In this document: positions 1 through 7,178 of the stretch, in pieces
Numbering within the stretch: the first letter of the stretch is position 1
Layout of the letters: each line of letters begins with the position of its first letter
NCBI GenBank assembly: GCA_048268105.1
Contig: JBLWWH010000040.1
Span: forward strand, 1-9,582
Length of the DNA: 9,582 bases
Direction of reading: 5' to 3'
Source: Profundicola sp048268105
GTDB lineage: Bacteria > Bacteroidota > Bacteroidia > Flavobacteriales > Weeksellaceae
Position numbers and translations under genes: made by a program
The notes under the pieces: model-generated
The model's database searches: none
What the model saw: the letters and a program-made list of their open reading frames with translations, nothing else
What the model was told of the DNA's origin: nothing

Positions 1-16
1 AATTTAGCACTTGGCT

Positions 17-44
17 AATCATTGGGGGCTAGCCCCCAATGATT
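17..44. terminator. Perfect 28-bp palindrome, probable terminator of the gene upstream of glmS
   Basis: Positions 17-30 are the exact reverse complement of 31-44, centred on GGGGGCTAGCCCCC. As RNA this folds into a 12-bp stem with a CTAG loop, and a T-rich stretch (TTTAATTT) follows at 43-50. This fits a Rho-independent terminator for a + strand gene ending at or before the left edge, and it would insulate glmS from that gene. A perfect palindrome is symmetric, so it could act in both directions or be a protein-binding site. No gene can be assigned to the left of it. Confidence 0.5.
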
Positions 45-93
45 TAATTTGAGTTGCACTTATTTGTTGAACTTAGAGATAAACTATTAGAAG

Positions 94-125
94 ATATTGT
101 ATTTTTGAAAGGCATACAATATTTG
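94..125 (+). promoter_or_regulatory. Candidate glmS promoter overlapped by a 9-bp inverted repeat
   Basis: A Bacteroidota-like promoter can be read as TTG (97-99), 18 bp spacing, then AATATTTG (118-125), one base off the -7 consensus TAnnTTTG. The start of transcription would fall about 15 bases before the ATG. The same stretch carries a perfect inverted repeat, ATATTGTAT (94-102) and ATACAATAT (114-122), separated by 11 bp. The arms cover the -33 and -7 elements, so a dimeric regulator bound there would block polymerase. The operator role is inferred; the symmetry is directly visible. Confidence 0.4.
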
Positions 126-147
126 CTAACAACCTAAACAATAAATT

Positions 148-1986
148 ATGTCAGGAATCATTGGTTATATAGGGAAGGGAGAAGCTTTCCCCATTTTATT
201 ACACGGATTAAATCGTTTTGAATTCCGTGGATATGACAGTGTAGGAACAGGAACTATCTCAGAGGGAGAGTTCGAATTCCATAAACACGCGGGAAAATTA
301 AAGGGTTTAAAAGAAAAATTAGGTGAGAATACGCCTAAAGGAAACATAGGGATTGCGCACTCCAGATGGGCTACACATGGTGTATCTAATGAATTAAACT
401 CACATCCACACGTGTCTAATTCAGGTAGACTAGCGATTGTACATAAAGGTATTGTTGAGAATTATGCAAGCTTAAAAGAAAAGTTAGTAGAAGAGGGCTA
501 TAAATTTGAATCTGAAACAGATACCGAAGTTTTGGTCAACTGGATTGAGCATATTCAGAAAACAAATGATTACTCATTACTAGAAGCCATTCAAGTAGCT
601 ATGAACCAAGTTGTGGGTGCATATTCATTGATTCTAGTAGATAAAGCAGAAAACGCCATGTATGCTGTTAGAAAAGGTGCTCAATTAGTGATTGGTGTTG
701 ATAAAGATGCCTATGTTGTAGCAACAGACTCTGCGCCATTAAGCACCATTACAGATGAAGTGATTTACATGGAGGAAAAAGATGTATATCGCTTGGCGCA
801 TGGTGAAGAGATTAAAGTTTTAAACTTAGATAATATCACTAAAAGTCCAATAATTGAAAAGTTAGAAGAAGCCTTAGAAACTATTGAAAAAGATGGTTAT
901 GCTCACTTTATGCTTAAGGAGATTTACGAACAACCTCAGATGATCATCGATTCTTTTAGAGGAAGAATGAATGCTAGCGAAGGGTGGGTACGCTTGGGTG
1001 GTGTAAATGAATACAGAAATAAGCTTAATAAAGCCAAAAGAATCATCTTTGGTGCTTGTGGTACTTCTTGGCACGCTGCGTTGGTGGGAGAATATTTAAT
1101 CGAGGAATTAGCTCGAATTCCAGTAGAGGTGGAGTACGCTTCTGAGTTCCGTTATAGAAATCCAATTATTGATGGTGACGACGTTTTTGTTGCGATTTCT
1201 CAATCTGGAGAAACAGCCGATACCATTGCAGCGATAGAGTTAGCAAAAGAAAATCAAGCTTTAATTTACGGAATTTGTAACTCAGTAGGTTCTACAATTT
1301 CAAAAATGTCTCATGCTGGTTCTTATACTCATGCCGGACAAGAAATTGGAATTGCATCTACCAAAGCCTTTACTACACAAGTAGTTATTTTAACTTTAAT
1401 GGCATTGCAATTAGCTGATTATAAAGGTAACTTATCTAAATCGCAATTGAATGCAACTCTGGTCGAATTAGAGCAAATTCCAGAGAAAGTTAGAAAAATT
1501 TTAAAACTAGATGATGAGATTAAAGCGATTGCAAAGGAGTATCATCAAGCGAACAATTTCTTATTCTTAGGTCGTGGAGCTTGTTATCCTATTGCTTTAG
1601 AAGGAGCTTTAAAATTAAAAGAGATTTCTTATATCCATGCAGAGGGCTATCCAGCAGCTGAAATGAAACACGGACCTATTGCATTGATTGATGAAAACAT
1701 GCCTGTTGTAGTGGTAGCAAATAATGATTCTGCGTATGAGAAAATCGTTTCTAATATTCAAGAAGTGAAAGCGCGTAAAGGAAAAGTTATTGCTATTGTG
1801 AATGAAGGAGATACTGTGATTAAGGGAATTGCAGATCACGTGATTGAAATTCCGGCGACTTTAGAGATTTTTGCTCCATTAGTTTCAGTGGTTCCATTGC
1901 AATTATTAGCTTATCATATTGCTGTTTGGAGAGGTGCAGATGTGGATAATCCAAGAAATTTAACCAAATCAGTTACAGTAGAATAA
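148..1986 (+). CDS. glmS: GlmS-type glucosamine-6-phosphate synthase with a substituted glutaminase active site
   Basis: Glutamine:fructose-6-phosphate amidotransferase family, cytoplasmic, 612 residues (E. coli GlmS about 609). It normally makes glucosamine-6-phosphate, the entry to UDP-GlcNAc for peptidoglycan and LPS. Residues 1-240 form the class II glutaminase domain and 290-612 hold two SIS isomerase domains. The isomerase site is complete at a constant +4 offset from E. coli: Ser307, Ser351-Gln352-Ser353, Thr356, Glu492, His508 and C-terminal Lys607. The glutaminase half is abnormal. The N-terminal nucleophile Cys is Ser2 (TCA), and the oxyanion-hole Asn of the HNG motif is Lys100 (HKG). 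Glutamine-binding residues remain (RWATH at 73-77, Asp125). The start is secure because the GIIGYIG fold motif begins at residue 3 and an in-frame TAA lies two codons upstream. Glutamine-dependent activity is doubtful; the enzyme may use ammonia, act as a paralogue beside a normal GlmS, or be regulatory. Only the family assignment is firm. Confidence 0.93.
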   Translation: MSGIIGYIGKGEAFPILLHGLNRFEFRGYDSVGTGTISEGEFEFHKHAGKLKGLKEKLGENTPKGNIGIAHSRWATHGVSNELNSHPHVSNSGRLAIVHKGIVENYASLKEKLVEEGYKFESETDTEVLVNWIEHIQKTNDYSLLEAIQVAMNQVVGAYSLILVDKAENAMYAVRKGAQLVIGVDKDAYVVATDSAPLSTITDEVIYMEEKDVYRLAHGEEIKVLNLDNITKSPIIEKLEEALETIEKDGYAHFMLKEIYEQPQMIIDSFRGRMNASEGWVRLGGVNEYRNKLNKAKRIIFGACGTSWHAALVGEYLIEELARIPVEVEYASEFRYRNPIIDGDDVFVAISQSGETADTIAAIELAKENQALIYGICNSVGSTISKMSHAGSYTHAGQEIGIASTKAFTTQVVILTLMALQLADYKGNLSKSQLNATLVELEQIPEKVRKILKLDDEIKAIAKEYHQANNFLFLGRGACYPIALEGALKLKEISYIHAEGYPAAEMKHGPIALIDENMPVVVVANNDSAYEKIVSNIQEVKARKGKVIAIVNEGDTVIKGIADHVIEIPATLEIFAPLVSVVPLQLLAYHIAVWRGADVDNPRNLTKSVTVE

Positions 1987-2003
1987 ATTAAATTATTAAA
2001 AAT

Positions 2004-2039
2004 AAAAAAGCCTTTTTGCATGCGTAAGAAGGCTTTTTT
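2004..2039. terminator. Bidirectional hairpin terminator between convergent glmS and the 64-residue gene
   Basis: AAAAAAGCCTT (2004-2014) pairs with AAGGCTTTTTT (2029-2039). The inner stem continues through 2015-2017 and 2026-2028 with one G-T pair. On the + strand the stem ends in a T-run that suits glmS, whose stop lies 18 bases upstream. On the minus strand the A-run at 2004-2009 becomes a T-run that suits the convergent gene ending at 2075. One element therefore serves both units. Confidence 0.85.
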
Positions 2040-2074
2040 ATGTTCCATATTTAATTCCAAAATCACTTAAGATT

Positions 2075-2269
2075 TTAAAATCGATGATAAGCTTCTTCTG
2101 TGATTTGATTATTTTCTAAGATGGTTTCATACACCACGGTGTTGGTCATAATATCTGCCTCCCGCTCTGGTTTTGCTTTAAACTTTACAAAAACTTTAAA
2201 ACCATTTTCATCACGTTGTGTTCTCACAACACAATCTTCGTAATCGTTTTCATAAAATACTTGCTCCAT
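2075..2269 (-). CDS. Small protein of unknown function, overlapping the VOC gene
   Basis: A 64-residue protein that I do not recognise. It is rich in charged residues (Glu, Asp, Lys, Arg), with no signal peptide, no membrane segment and a single Cys (Cys13), so it is probably soluble and cytoplasmic. The middle (about residues 22-50: GFKVFVKFKAKP, then VVYETILENN) alternates hydrophobic and polar residues as in beta strands. It is judged real because its ATG overlaps the stop of the preceding VOC gene by one base (TAATG), a classic sign of translational coupling, and because the shared terminator lies about 35 bases past its stop. The coupling suggests that it works with, or is at least made in proportion to, the VOC protein. 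No function can be assigned from sequence. Confidence 0.65.
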   Translation of the reverse strand: MEQVFYENDYEDCVVRTQRDENGFKVFVKFKAKPEREADIMTNTVVYETILENNQITEEAYHRF

Positions 2270-2646
2270 TATGTATTGGAATATAGCCCAAACATATTAC
2301 CTTCTGTATCTTCAACAACAGAAATAAATCCATGTTCGCCAATCTGAAATTTTGATTGTTGCACTTCACCACCTGCTTCCGCTACTCGACTTTCTTCTAA
2401 CGTGCAATCTTCACATCCAAAATACACCATGGTTCCCGAACCACCAGAGGCTACATCTTTCATTTTTACCAAAGCGCCGTAAGCACCTTGTGAAGTATCA
2501 GCCATTGGGAAACTTGCCATTTCCGATTCATCGGGCGAAGACATGTCCTCTAGTTTAACATCGAATACTTTTTCATAAAATTTCTTGGCTCTATCCATGT
2601 CCTGGACATAGATTTCAAACCATACGACAGCATTTGTTGTTTTCAT
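2269..2646 (-). CDS. VOC-family (glyoxalase/bleomycin-resistance fold) protein
   Basis: 125 residues, the usual size of a one-module vicinal-oxygen-chelate protein that dimerises to form active sites. Visible family marks are the opening WFEIYVQDMDRAKKFYEKVF (9-28), the FPM...GAYGALVKM strand (46-62), the dimer/active-site strand GTMVYFGCED (71-80) and the closing GFISVVEDTEGNMFGLYS (106-123). This resembles the COG3324 group annotated as 'related to lactoylglutathione lyase', most of whose members have no known substrate. The canonical His/Glu metal quartet of glyoxalase I cannot be assigned, so lactoylglutathione lyase activity should not be assumed. It is probably cytoplasmic. It starts a two-gene unit with the overlapping 64-residue gene, and the esterase terminator upstream gives it its own transcription. 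Confidence 0.88.
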   Translation of the reverse strand: MKTTNAVVWFEIYVQDMDRAKKFYEKVFDVKLEDMSSPDESEMASFPMADTSQGAYGALVKMKDVASGGSGTMVYFGCEDCTLEESRVAEAGGEVQQSKFQIGEHGFISVVEDTEGNMFGLYSNT

Positions 2647-2736
2647 AAGAATTGAGTTTAAAGAAGTTAAGTTACGACAATTGTTATTTCAAGCTTAAAA
2701 AATATTAAATTTTAATAAAAATAATTCTCACATCAT

Positions 2737-2769
2737 AAAAAAAGACCCTGAATCAAATTCAAGGTCTTT
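2737..2769 (-). terminator. Hairpin terminator of the secreted esterase gene
   Basis: AAAGACC (2741-2747) pairs with GGTCTTT (2763-2769). After one C-A mismatch the stem continues as TGAAT (2749-2753) with ATTCA (2757-2761), closing on a 3-base loop. On the minus strand the A-run at 2737-2743 becomes the terminal T-run, about 25 bases past the esterase stop. It separates that gene from the VOC pair. Confidence 0.85.
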
Positions 2770-2792
2770 GTGTTTTATAAGTTAAATAAAAA

Positions 2793-4163
2793 TTATCGTG
2801 TTAAAAATTTAGAAGAAATCTTATCTCCTTTAATAAAATAAACTCCTTTATTTAAATCTGATTTAAGCATATTCCAACCATTATTTAAAACGTAAACACC
2901 CAATTGCTGACCATTTGAATTAAATAAAGCAACTTTCTCTGATGTCTCTAATCCTGAAACAAAGAGTTGATTGTTCTTGTAATACAACTTTACTTGTTCT
3001 TTTGTTTTAACATCAGAAACACTTAAGTTTTCATTCATAAAAAGCCATTCATATGCAGCACTAAATTCACCTCTCCAATATCCTTCGTTATGTCCACCAT
3101 AATCGTCTATTTTAACCATCGTATTACTTTGGGTTAAACCTTTTGATTGCCATGCATTTTTAACTGCTTCAATGTTAGAAGCTAAAGTCGCTGATTCATT
3201 TGAACTTCCTACAAAATAAACTCTTGTTTGACTATAATCCATTGTACTACTAGAGATATAAGTCATCATGTCATCATAAGCAAACCAATAAGAGGGACTC
3301 ATAGCTCCAATTTTTCCAAAGGTAGAAGAAGAAGCTAATCCTGCGTAAGTTGAAATTAAAGCGCCCATAGAGCTTCCTATCATGGCGGTGTATTGAGCTT
3401 CTGGTTTGGTTCTATATTTCGCATCAACGTAAGGTTTTAAGGTTTCTTCCATAAATTGTAAATACAAATCACCATCGCCTCCACCATATTCTGCATTATC
3501 CCACGGAGAATATTCATTGATTCGTTCGCCTTGTCCATTCTCAATTCCTATCACAATGGCACCATGATCACCTTCATCAAACAAATTGTTTAAAGTTTCA
3601 TCTACATTCCATTCACCAGCATATGCCGTTAAATTGTCAAATAAATTCTGACCATCTTGCATATAAATTACGGGATAAGTCTTAGAAGTGGTAAGGTAAT
3701 CTGGTGGAAGGTAAATCCAAATCTTTCTGTTTCTATCCAATTGTGGCATATAGAAATTTTCATCCATGATTTCAACATTCCAAGCTGCGGTACTTTGACC
3801 ACCTGTTCCGCCTAAATCTTCCCAAGAGAGAATGGTAACTTCAATGGTTTGAGGCGATCCAGTAAAGCTTAAAGTTCTATTGTCTATCACATTTCCATCT
3901 TCGTTTCCTTCTACCATTGCCCAACTACCGCGGGTGAATTTATATTCCATGGTTCCAGTTCCCTCTGGAATCGTAACCGTCCAGATTCCATCGGCTTCTG
4001 TTAACTGATATGTAGCATCTCCTGGATTCCAGCCGTTAAAGTTCCCGACCACATAAATCGGATCACCTGCTGGCGTATTGTCAGGAATAGAAGTAACATT
4101 CAATGTTACTTGAGCTTGTGCAACGGCACAAACTAAAAAGAATAAAAAGTATAAATTTTTCAT
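2793..4163 (-). CDS. T9SS-secreted alpha/beta-hydrolase esterase with N-terminal starch-binding-like domain
   Basis: 456 residues in four parts. (1) A signal peptide, residues 1-17, with a hydrophobic core FLFFLVCAVA and likely cleavage before Gln18. (2) A beta-sandwich module (19 to about 113) with IYVVGNFNGWNPGD and MEYKFTRGSW motifs, resembling the CBM20/E-set starch-binding style. (3) An esterase D/putative esterase domain (about 128-380, PF00756 type) with YPVIYMQDGQNLFD, nucleophile Ser265 in GSSMG and probable catalytic His358 in GGHNEGYW; the acid residue was not pinned down. (4) A C-terminal type IX sorting domain (about 385-456) ending in KFLTR. The protein should be exported by Sec, passed across the outer membrane by T9SS, and released or anchored at the surface. 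The likely substrate is an ester, perhaps carbohydrate-linked (acetyl, feruloyl or siderophore-like), but this is inference. No SusC/SusD genes are nearby, so it is not in a visible polysaccharide utilisation locus. Confidence 0.9.
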   Translation of the reverse strand: MKNLYFLFFLVCAVAQAQVTLNVTSIPDNTPAGDPIYVVGNFNGWNPGDATYQLTEADGIWTVTIPEGTGTMEYKFTRGSWAMVEGNEDGNVIDNRTLSFTGSPQTIEVTILSWEDLGGTGGQSTAAWNVEIMDENFYMPQLDRNRKIWIYLPPDYLTTSKTYPVIYMQDGQNLFDNLTAYAGEWNVDETLNNLFDEGDHGAIVIGIENGQGERINEYSPWDNAEYGGGDGDLYLQFMEETLKPYVDAKYRTKPEAQYTAMIGSSMGALISTYAGLASSSTFGKIGAMSPSYWFAYDDMMTYISSSTMDYSQTRVYFVGSSNESATLASNIEAVKNAWQSKGLTQSNTMVKIDDYGGHNEGYWRGEFSAAYEWLFMNENLSVSDVKTKEQVKLYYKNNQLFVSGLETSEKVALFNSNGQQLGVYVLNNGWNMLKSDLNKGVYFIKGDKISSKFLTR

Positions 4164-4187
4164 TTTTGTAATTATTTTAATCGATAG

Positions 4188-4195
4188 TAAAGGTA
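4188..4195 (-). promoter_or_regulatory. Weak candidate -7 promoter element for the esterase gene
   Basis: On the minus strand the bases read TACCTTTA, one mismatch from TAnnTTTG, 24 bases before the esterase ATG. No convincing TTG -33 element lies at the expected distance. I see no terminator hairpin in the 94 bases after pyrD, so read-through from pyrD is an alternative source of transcription. Confidence 0.3.
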
Positions 4196-4257
4196 CTTAA
4201 TACACTAAGATAATTCACCATCTCGTATTATTATTTTTCTATGATTAAAGTCAAGAT

Positions 4258-5271
4258 TTACAAACCTTTGCAGATTTGTTTCACAATGCTCGGACCTTGG
4301 TATATAAAACCTGTATAAACTTGAAGTAAACTTGCACCCGCGGCTATTTTCTCTTTGGCATCTTCAGCTGTAGAAATTCCACCAACGCCTATAATGATGA
4401 ATTTACCTTTAGACTTTTCGCTCAGATAACGAATCACTTCTGTGCTGCGATCTTTTAAAGGCTTTCCGCTTAAACCTCCGGTTTCTGATTTTAAATTCAA
4501 ATCACTTATTAAATTATCTCTGGAAATCGTGGTATTGGTGGCTACAATGCCACTTAAATTCAAATTCAAAGCAATTTCTATGATGTTATCTAATTGACTT
4601 TGGCTTAAATCTGGAGCGATTTTAAGCAATATAGGACGAGCTTTACCTAATTCTGTGTTGATGAGTTGTAAACGAGATAATAATCGCTGTAAAGGCTCTT
4701 TTTCTTGTAATTCGCGCAAGTTGGGAGTGTTGGGGCTGCTTACATTTACCACAAAATAATCTACATAATCATACAATTTACGAAAGCAATATTCGTAATC
4801 ATCAATGGCTCTTTCGTTGGGTGTGGTTTTGTTTTTCCCAATATTTCCGCCTACAATAATGTCAGATTTTCTGTTTTTCAATCTTTCTACCGCAGCATCA
4901 ACTCCCTCATTATTAAATCCCATACGATTGATTAATGCTTCATCGCTTGGAAGTCTAAATAATCGTGGTTTATCATTCCCAGCTTGTGGTTTAGGGGTCA
5001 AGGTTCCGATTTCTACATAGCCAAAACCTAATTTAGCCAAATCATCTATATACTTGGCATCTTTGTCAAATCCAGCCGCAAGACCAATTGGATTTTTAAA
5101 TTTTAAATCCCATAATTCTCTGTTCAATGATTTTTTATCAAACGAAAATTGACTTTTAATAATAGGACTGAATAGAAAAGAATTTCCCCAAGTGTGGAGT
5201 TTATTCATGACCCAATGATGCGCTTCCTCTGGGTCTTTTTTAAACAATAATTTCTTGATGAGTGGATACAT
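4258..5271 (-). CDS. pyrD: Dihydroorotate dehydrogenase (quinone), class 2
   Basis: Oxidises dihydroorotate to orotate, the fourth step of UMP synthesis, passing electrons through FMN to membrane quinone. 337 residues is normal for class 2 (E. coli about 336). The N-terminal extension (about 1-40, amphipathic helices with Trp and Lys) is the membrane- and quinone-contacting part that separates class 2 from the cytosolic class 1 enzymes. FMN/substrate motifs in order are PIGLAAGFDKD (61-71), EIGTLTPKPQAGN (87-99), RLFRLP (103-108), INRMGFNN (114-121), NVSSPNTPNLRELQ (176-189) with the class 2 catalytic base Ser179, and IGVGGIST towards the C-terminus. The enzyme is peripheral on the inner membrane. 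A good -7 element precedes it, and it diverges from the helicase gene. It feeds orotate to the fused UMP synthase encoded 2 kb away, but the two are not co-transcribed. Confidence 0.97.
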   Translation of the reverse strand: MYPLIKKLLFKKDPEEAHHWVMNKLHTWGNSFLFSPIIKSQFSFDKKSLNRELWDLKFKNPIGLAAGFDKDAKYIDDLAKLGFGYVEIGTLTPKPQAGNDKPRLFRLPSDEALINRMGFNNEGVDAAVERLKNRKSDIIVGGNIGKNKTTPNERAIDDYEYCFRKLYDYVDYFVVNVSSPNTPNLRELQEKEPLQRLLSRLQLINTELGKARPILLKIAPDLSQSQLDNIIEIALNLNLSGIVATNTTISRDNLISDLNLKSETGGLSGKPLKDRSTEVIRYLSEKSKGKFIIIGVGGISTAEDAKEKIAAGASLLQVYTGFIYQGPSIVKQICKGL

Positions 5272-5292
5272 AGCCTGAAAGAGTCAAAAATA

Positions 5293-5300
5293 CAAATCTA
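5293..5300 (-). promoter_or_regulatory. Candidate pyrD -7 promoter element
   Basis: The minus strand reads TAGATTTG, a full match to the Bacteroidota -7 consensus TAnnTTTG, 21 bases before the pyrD ATG (5271). The leader would be only about 15 bases. No TTG is found at the ideal -33 distance. The remainder of the 210-base divergent spacer (5301-5481) is A+T-rich; I found no clear -7 element there for the helicase gene on the + strand. Confidence 0.5.
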
Positions 5301-5481
5301 GGTTGATATCTTCATCTTTAAATTCAATATCCTTTTAATTCTTTGATTCGGTTATTTTCCTTATTTTAGAAATCTCAAATTTTGAACAGTTTAAATTTTA
5401 TTTGAAAGTTTTACATGCTTTGTAAAGAGATTTAAAATTCACCTTAAAAACTCGCTTAAAACTTATAAATCAACCTAAGAT

Positions 5482-7170
5482 ATGACCCAAGAAAAAGCAC
5501 TGGCTATATTGAAATCAGGACGCAATGTTTTCCTAACAGGTTCGGCAGGAACCGGGAAAACCTATGTCTTAAATCAATATATCAAATACCTACAAGAAAG
5601 GAGAGTGCCAGTGGCTATTACGGCCAGTACAGGGATTGCTGCCACGCATATGAACGGAATGACGATTCATGCTTGGTCTGGTATTGGCGTTCGGGATCAT
5701 ATGACGCTACGTCATTTGCAGACCCTAAAAACCAAAAAATACATGCAAAACAAGATGGATGAGGTGGCGGTTCTTATCATCGATGAGATCTCTATGTTAC
5801 ATCTTAAGCAGTTTTCTATGGTAGATGAGGTTTTGCAATATTTTAAAGGGAATAATCTGCCTTTTGGTGGAATTCAAGTGGTGTTTTCTGGAGACTTCTA
5901 TCAGTTGCCTCCGATTGGTGAGCATCACGAAACTTCTAAAGATAAGTTCTGTTTTATGTCTAATTCTTGGGTGAGAGCTAATTTGCATGTATGTTATCTA
6001 ACCAAGCAGTTTCGTCAGACAGAAAATGAATTAAATTTTGTGCTGAATGAAATAAGAAATGGCGAAATGAGCCAATCTGTAGTGCAATTGTTAGAGGAAA
6101 AAGTGCAAGAAAGTATGTATGAGGATGAGGAGGTTTTTCCTCAATTATACACGCACAACGCCGATGTGGACAGAATTAATGAGTTTAAAATCAAAGAATT
6201 AGATTCTAAGCCTAAAAAATTTAAAGGTAAAGCATCTGGTAACAAAGTTCTTTGCGAAACCATGGTCAAAAGTATTCTTGCGCCAGAATTATTAGAGCTA
6301 AAGTTGGGAGCTGAAGTTATGTTTGTGAGAAATAATTGGGAAGAAGGTTATTTCAATGGGACCTTAGGCACGGTGAGGGAATTCAGCGAAAATGGTTTTC
6401 CTTTGGTTGAAACCCGCGATGGAGATTGGATTGAGGCCAAATCCGAAACATGGAAGGTAGATGACGAACAGGGTAAAACTTTGGCTTCATTTACTCAGAT
6501 TCCATTAAGATTGGCGTGGGCGATTACGGTTCATAAAAGTCAGGGTATGACCTTAGATGCCGCCACCATTGATTTAAGAAAAACCTTTGAAAAAGGACAA
6601 GGTTATGTGGCTTTATCTCGACTTAGAGACATGAAGGGATTAAAATTAAAAGGCGTAAATCCTATGGTGATGCAATTAGATGAATTGGCTCGAAAAGCGG
6701 ATAAACGTTTTATGGAATTATCCCAAGAGATTGATTTTAATCTTCATACATCCGACTTAGAAAAAGACTTTGATTCGTTTGTGGTGAGAAATGGTGGAAC
6801 GATTGACAAGCGAGAGATTAAAAAGGTTAAAGAGAAAAAGAAGTTAAAAGCTTCTAATAAATCCAAGATTCCCACACATTTAATCACCAAAGAGCTTTTA
6901 GATGAAGGTATGAATTTAAAGGAAATTGCAGAAGAAAGAGGATACGTTGAAAGCACGATTTTAGGCCATTTCTTTAAGATTAAACAAGAATTTCCCGAAA
7001 CAGATTTTTCTGCATTAAAACCAGAAGATGAGGTGATTAAACGTATTGAACAGGCTTTAGAAAAATCAGATGAGGACATACAAAATACTTCGCTAAAATA
7101 TCTTTATGAAGCCAATAATGCTGAAATAACTTATGATAAAATTAGGAGAGCATTACTGTTCATTAAATAA
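5482..7170 (+). CDS. Pif1-family ATP-dependent DNA helicase with C-terminal helix-turn-helix
   Basis: 562 residues. A superfamily 1B helicase, expected to move 5' to 3' on single-stranded DNA and resolve G-quadruplexes, R-loops or stalled forks; this role is known for the family, not shown here. Motifs in order are Walker A GSAGTGKT (20-27), Pif1-type Ia TASTGIAATHMNGMTIH followed by GIG, Walker B DEIS (101-104), motif III SGDFYQLPP (136-144), motif IV TKQFRQ (174-179), the conserved AWAITVHKSQGMTLD block (345-359) and motif VI YVALSRLR (375-382). A Lys-rich linker (about 447-461) leads to a C-terminal helix-turn-helix (about 465-500, LKEIAEERGYVESTILGHF) like the HTH_40 module at the end of many RecQ helicases. 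It is a DNA-maintenance enzyme in the cytoplasm or nucleoid. It diverges from pyrD and converges on the UMP synthase gene. The specific subfamily name is uncertain, so no symbol is given. Confidence 0.92.
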   Translation: MTQEKALAILKSGRNVFLTGSAGTGKTYVLNQYIKYLQERRVPVAITASTGIAATHMNGMTIHAWSGIGVRDHMTLRHLQTLKTKKYMQNKMDEVAVLIIDEISMLHLKQFSMVDEVLQYFKGNNLPFGGIQVVFSGDFYQLPPIGEHHETSKDKFCFMSNSWVRANLHVCYLTKQFRQTENELNFVLNEIRNGEMSQSVVQLLEEKVQESMYEDEEVFPQLYTHNADVDRINEFKIKELDSKPKKFKGKASGNKVLCETMVKSILAPELLELKLGAEVMFVRNNWEEGYFNGTLGTVREFSENGFPLVETRDGDWIEAKSETWKVDDEQGKTLASFTQIPLRLAWAITVHKSQGMTLDAATIDLRKTFEKGQGYVALSRLRDMKGLKLKGVNPMVMQLDELARKADKRFMELSQEIDFNLHTSDLEKDFDSFVVRNGGTIDKREIKKVKEKKKLKASNKSKIPTHLITKELLDEGMNLKEIAEERGYVESTILGHFFKIKQEFPETDFSALKPEDEVIKRIEQALEKSDEDIQNTSLKYLYEANNAEITYDKIRRALLFIK

Positions 7171-7178
7171 AGGCGCAC

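Noticed and set aside
1..18. Five codons ending in TAA on the + strand, possible tail of an upstream gene
   Set aside because: Position before the palindrome is suggestive, but five residues cannot identify or prove a gene, and another frame stays open to 30.
1..147. glmS ribozyme or riboswitch in the glmS leader
   Set aside because: The predicted leader is only about 15 bases and no conserved ribozyme core is seen; this element is typical of Firmicutes.
2352..2558. 68-residue open frame on the + strand
   Set aside because: Lies wholly antisense to the VOC gene, and its composition shows no protein-like pattern.
4805..5020. 71-residue open frame on the + strand
   Set aside because: Antisense to well-conserved pyrD codons, with no promoter or family resemblance.
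5272..5481. Regulatory RNA or promoter for the helicase in the divergent spacer
   Set aside because: Only near-matches such as TTTATTTG with wrong spacing to a TTG were found, so no site is claimed for the + strand.
6744..7079. 111-residue open frame on the minus strand
   Set aside because: Antisense to the helicase C-terminal region; its Ser/Phe/Ile-rich make-up is what the complement of Lys/Glu-rich coding DNA gives.
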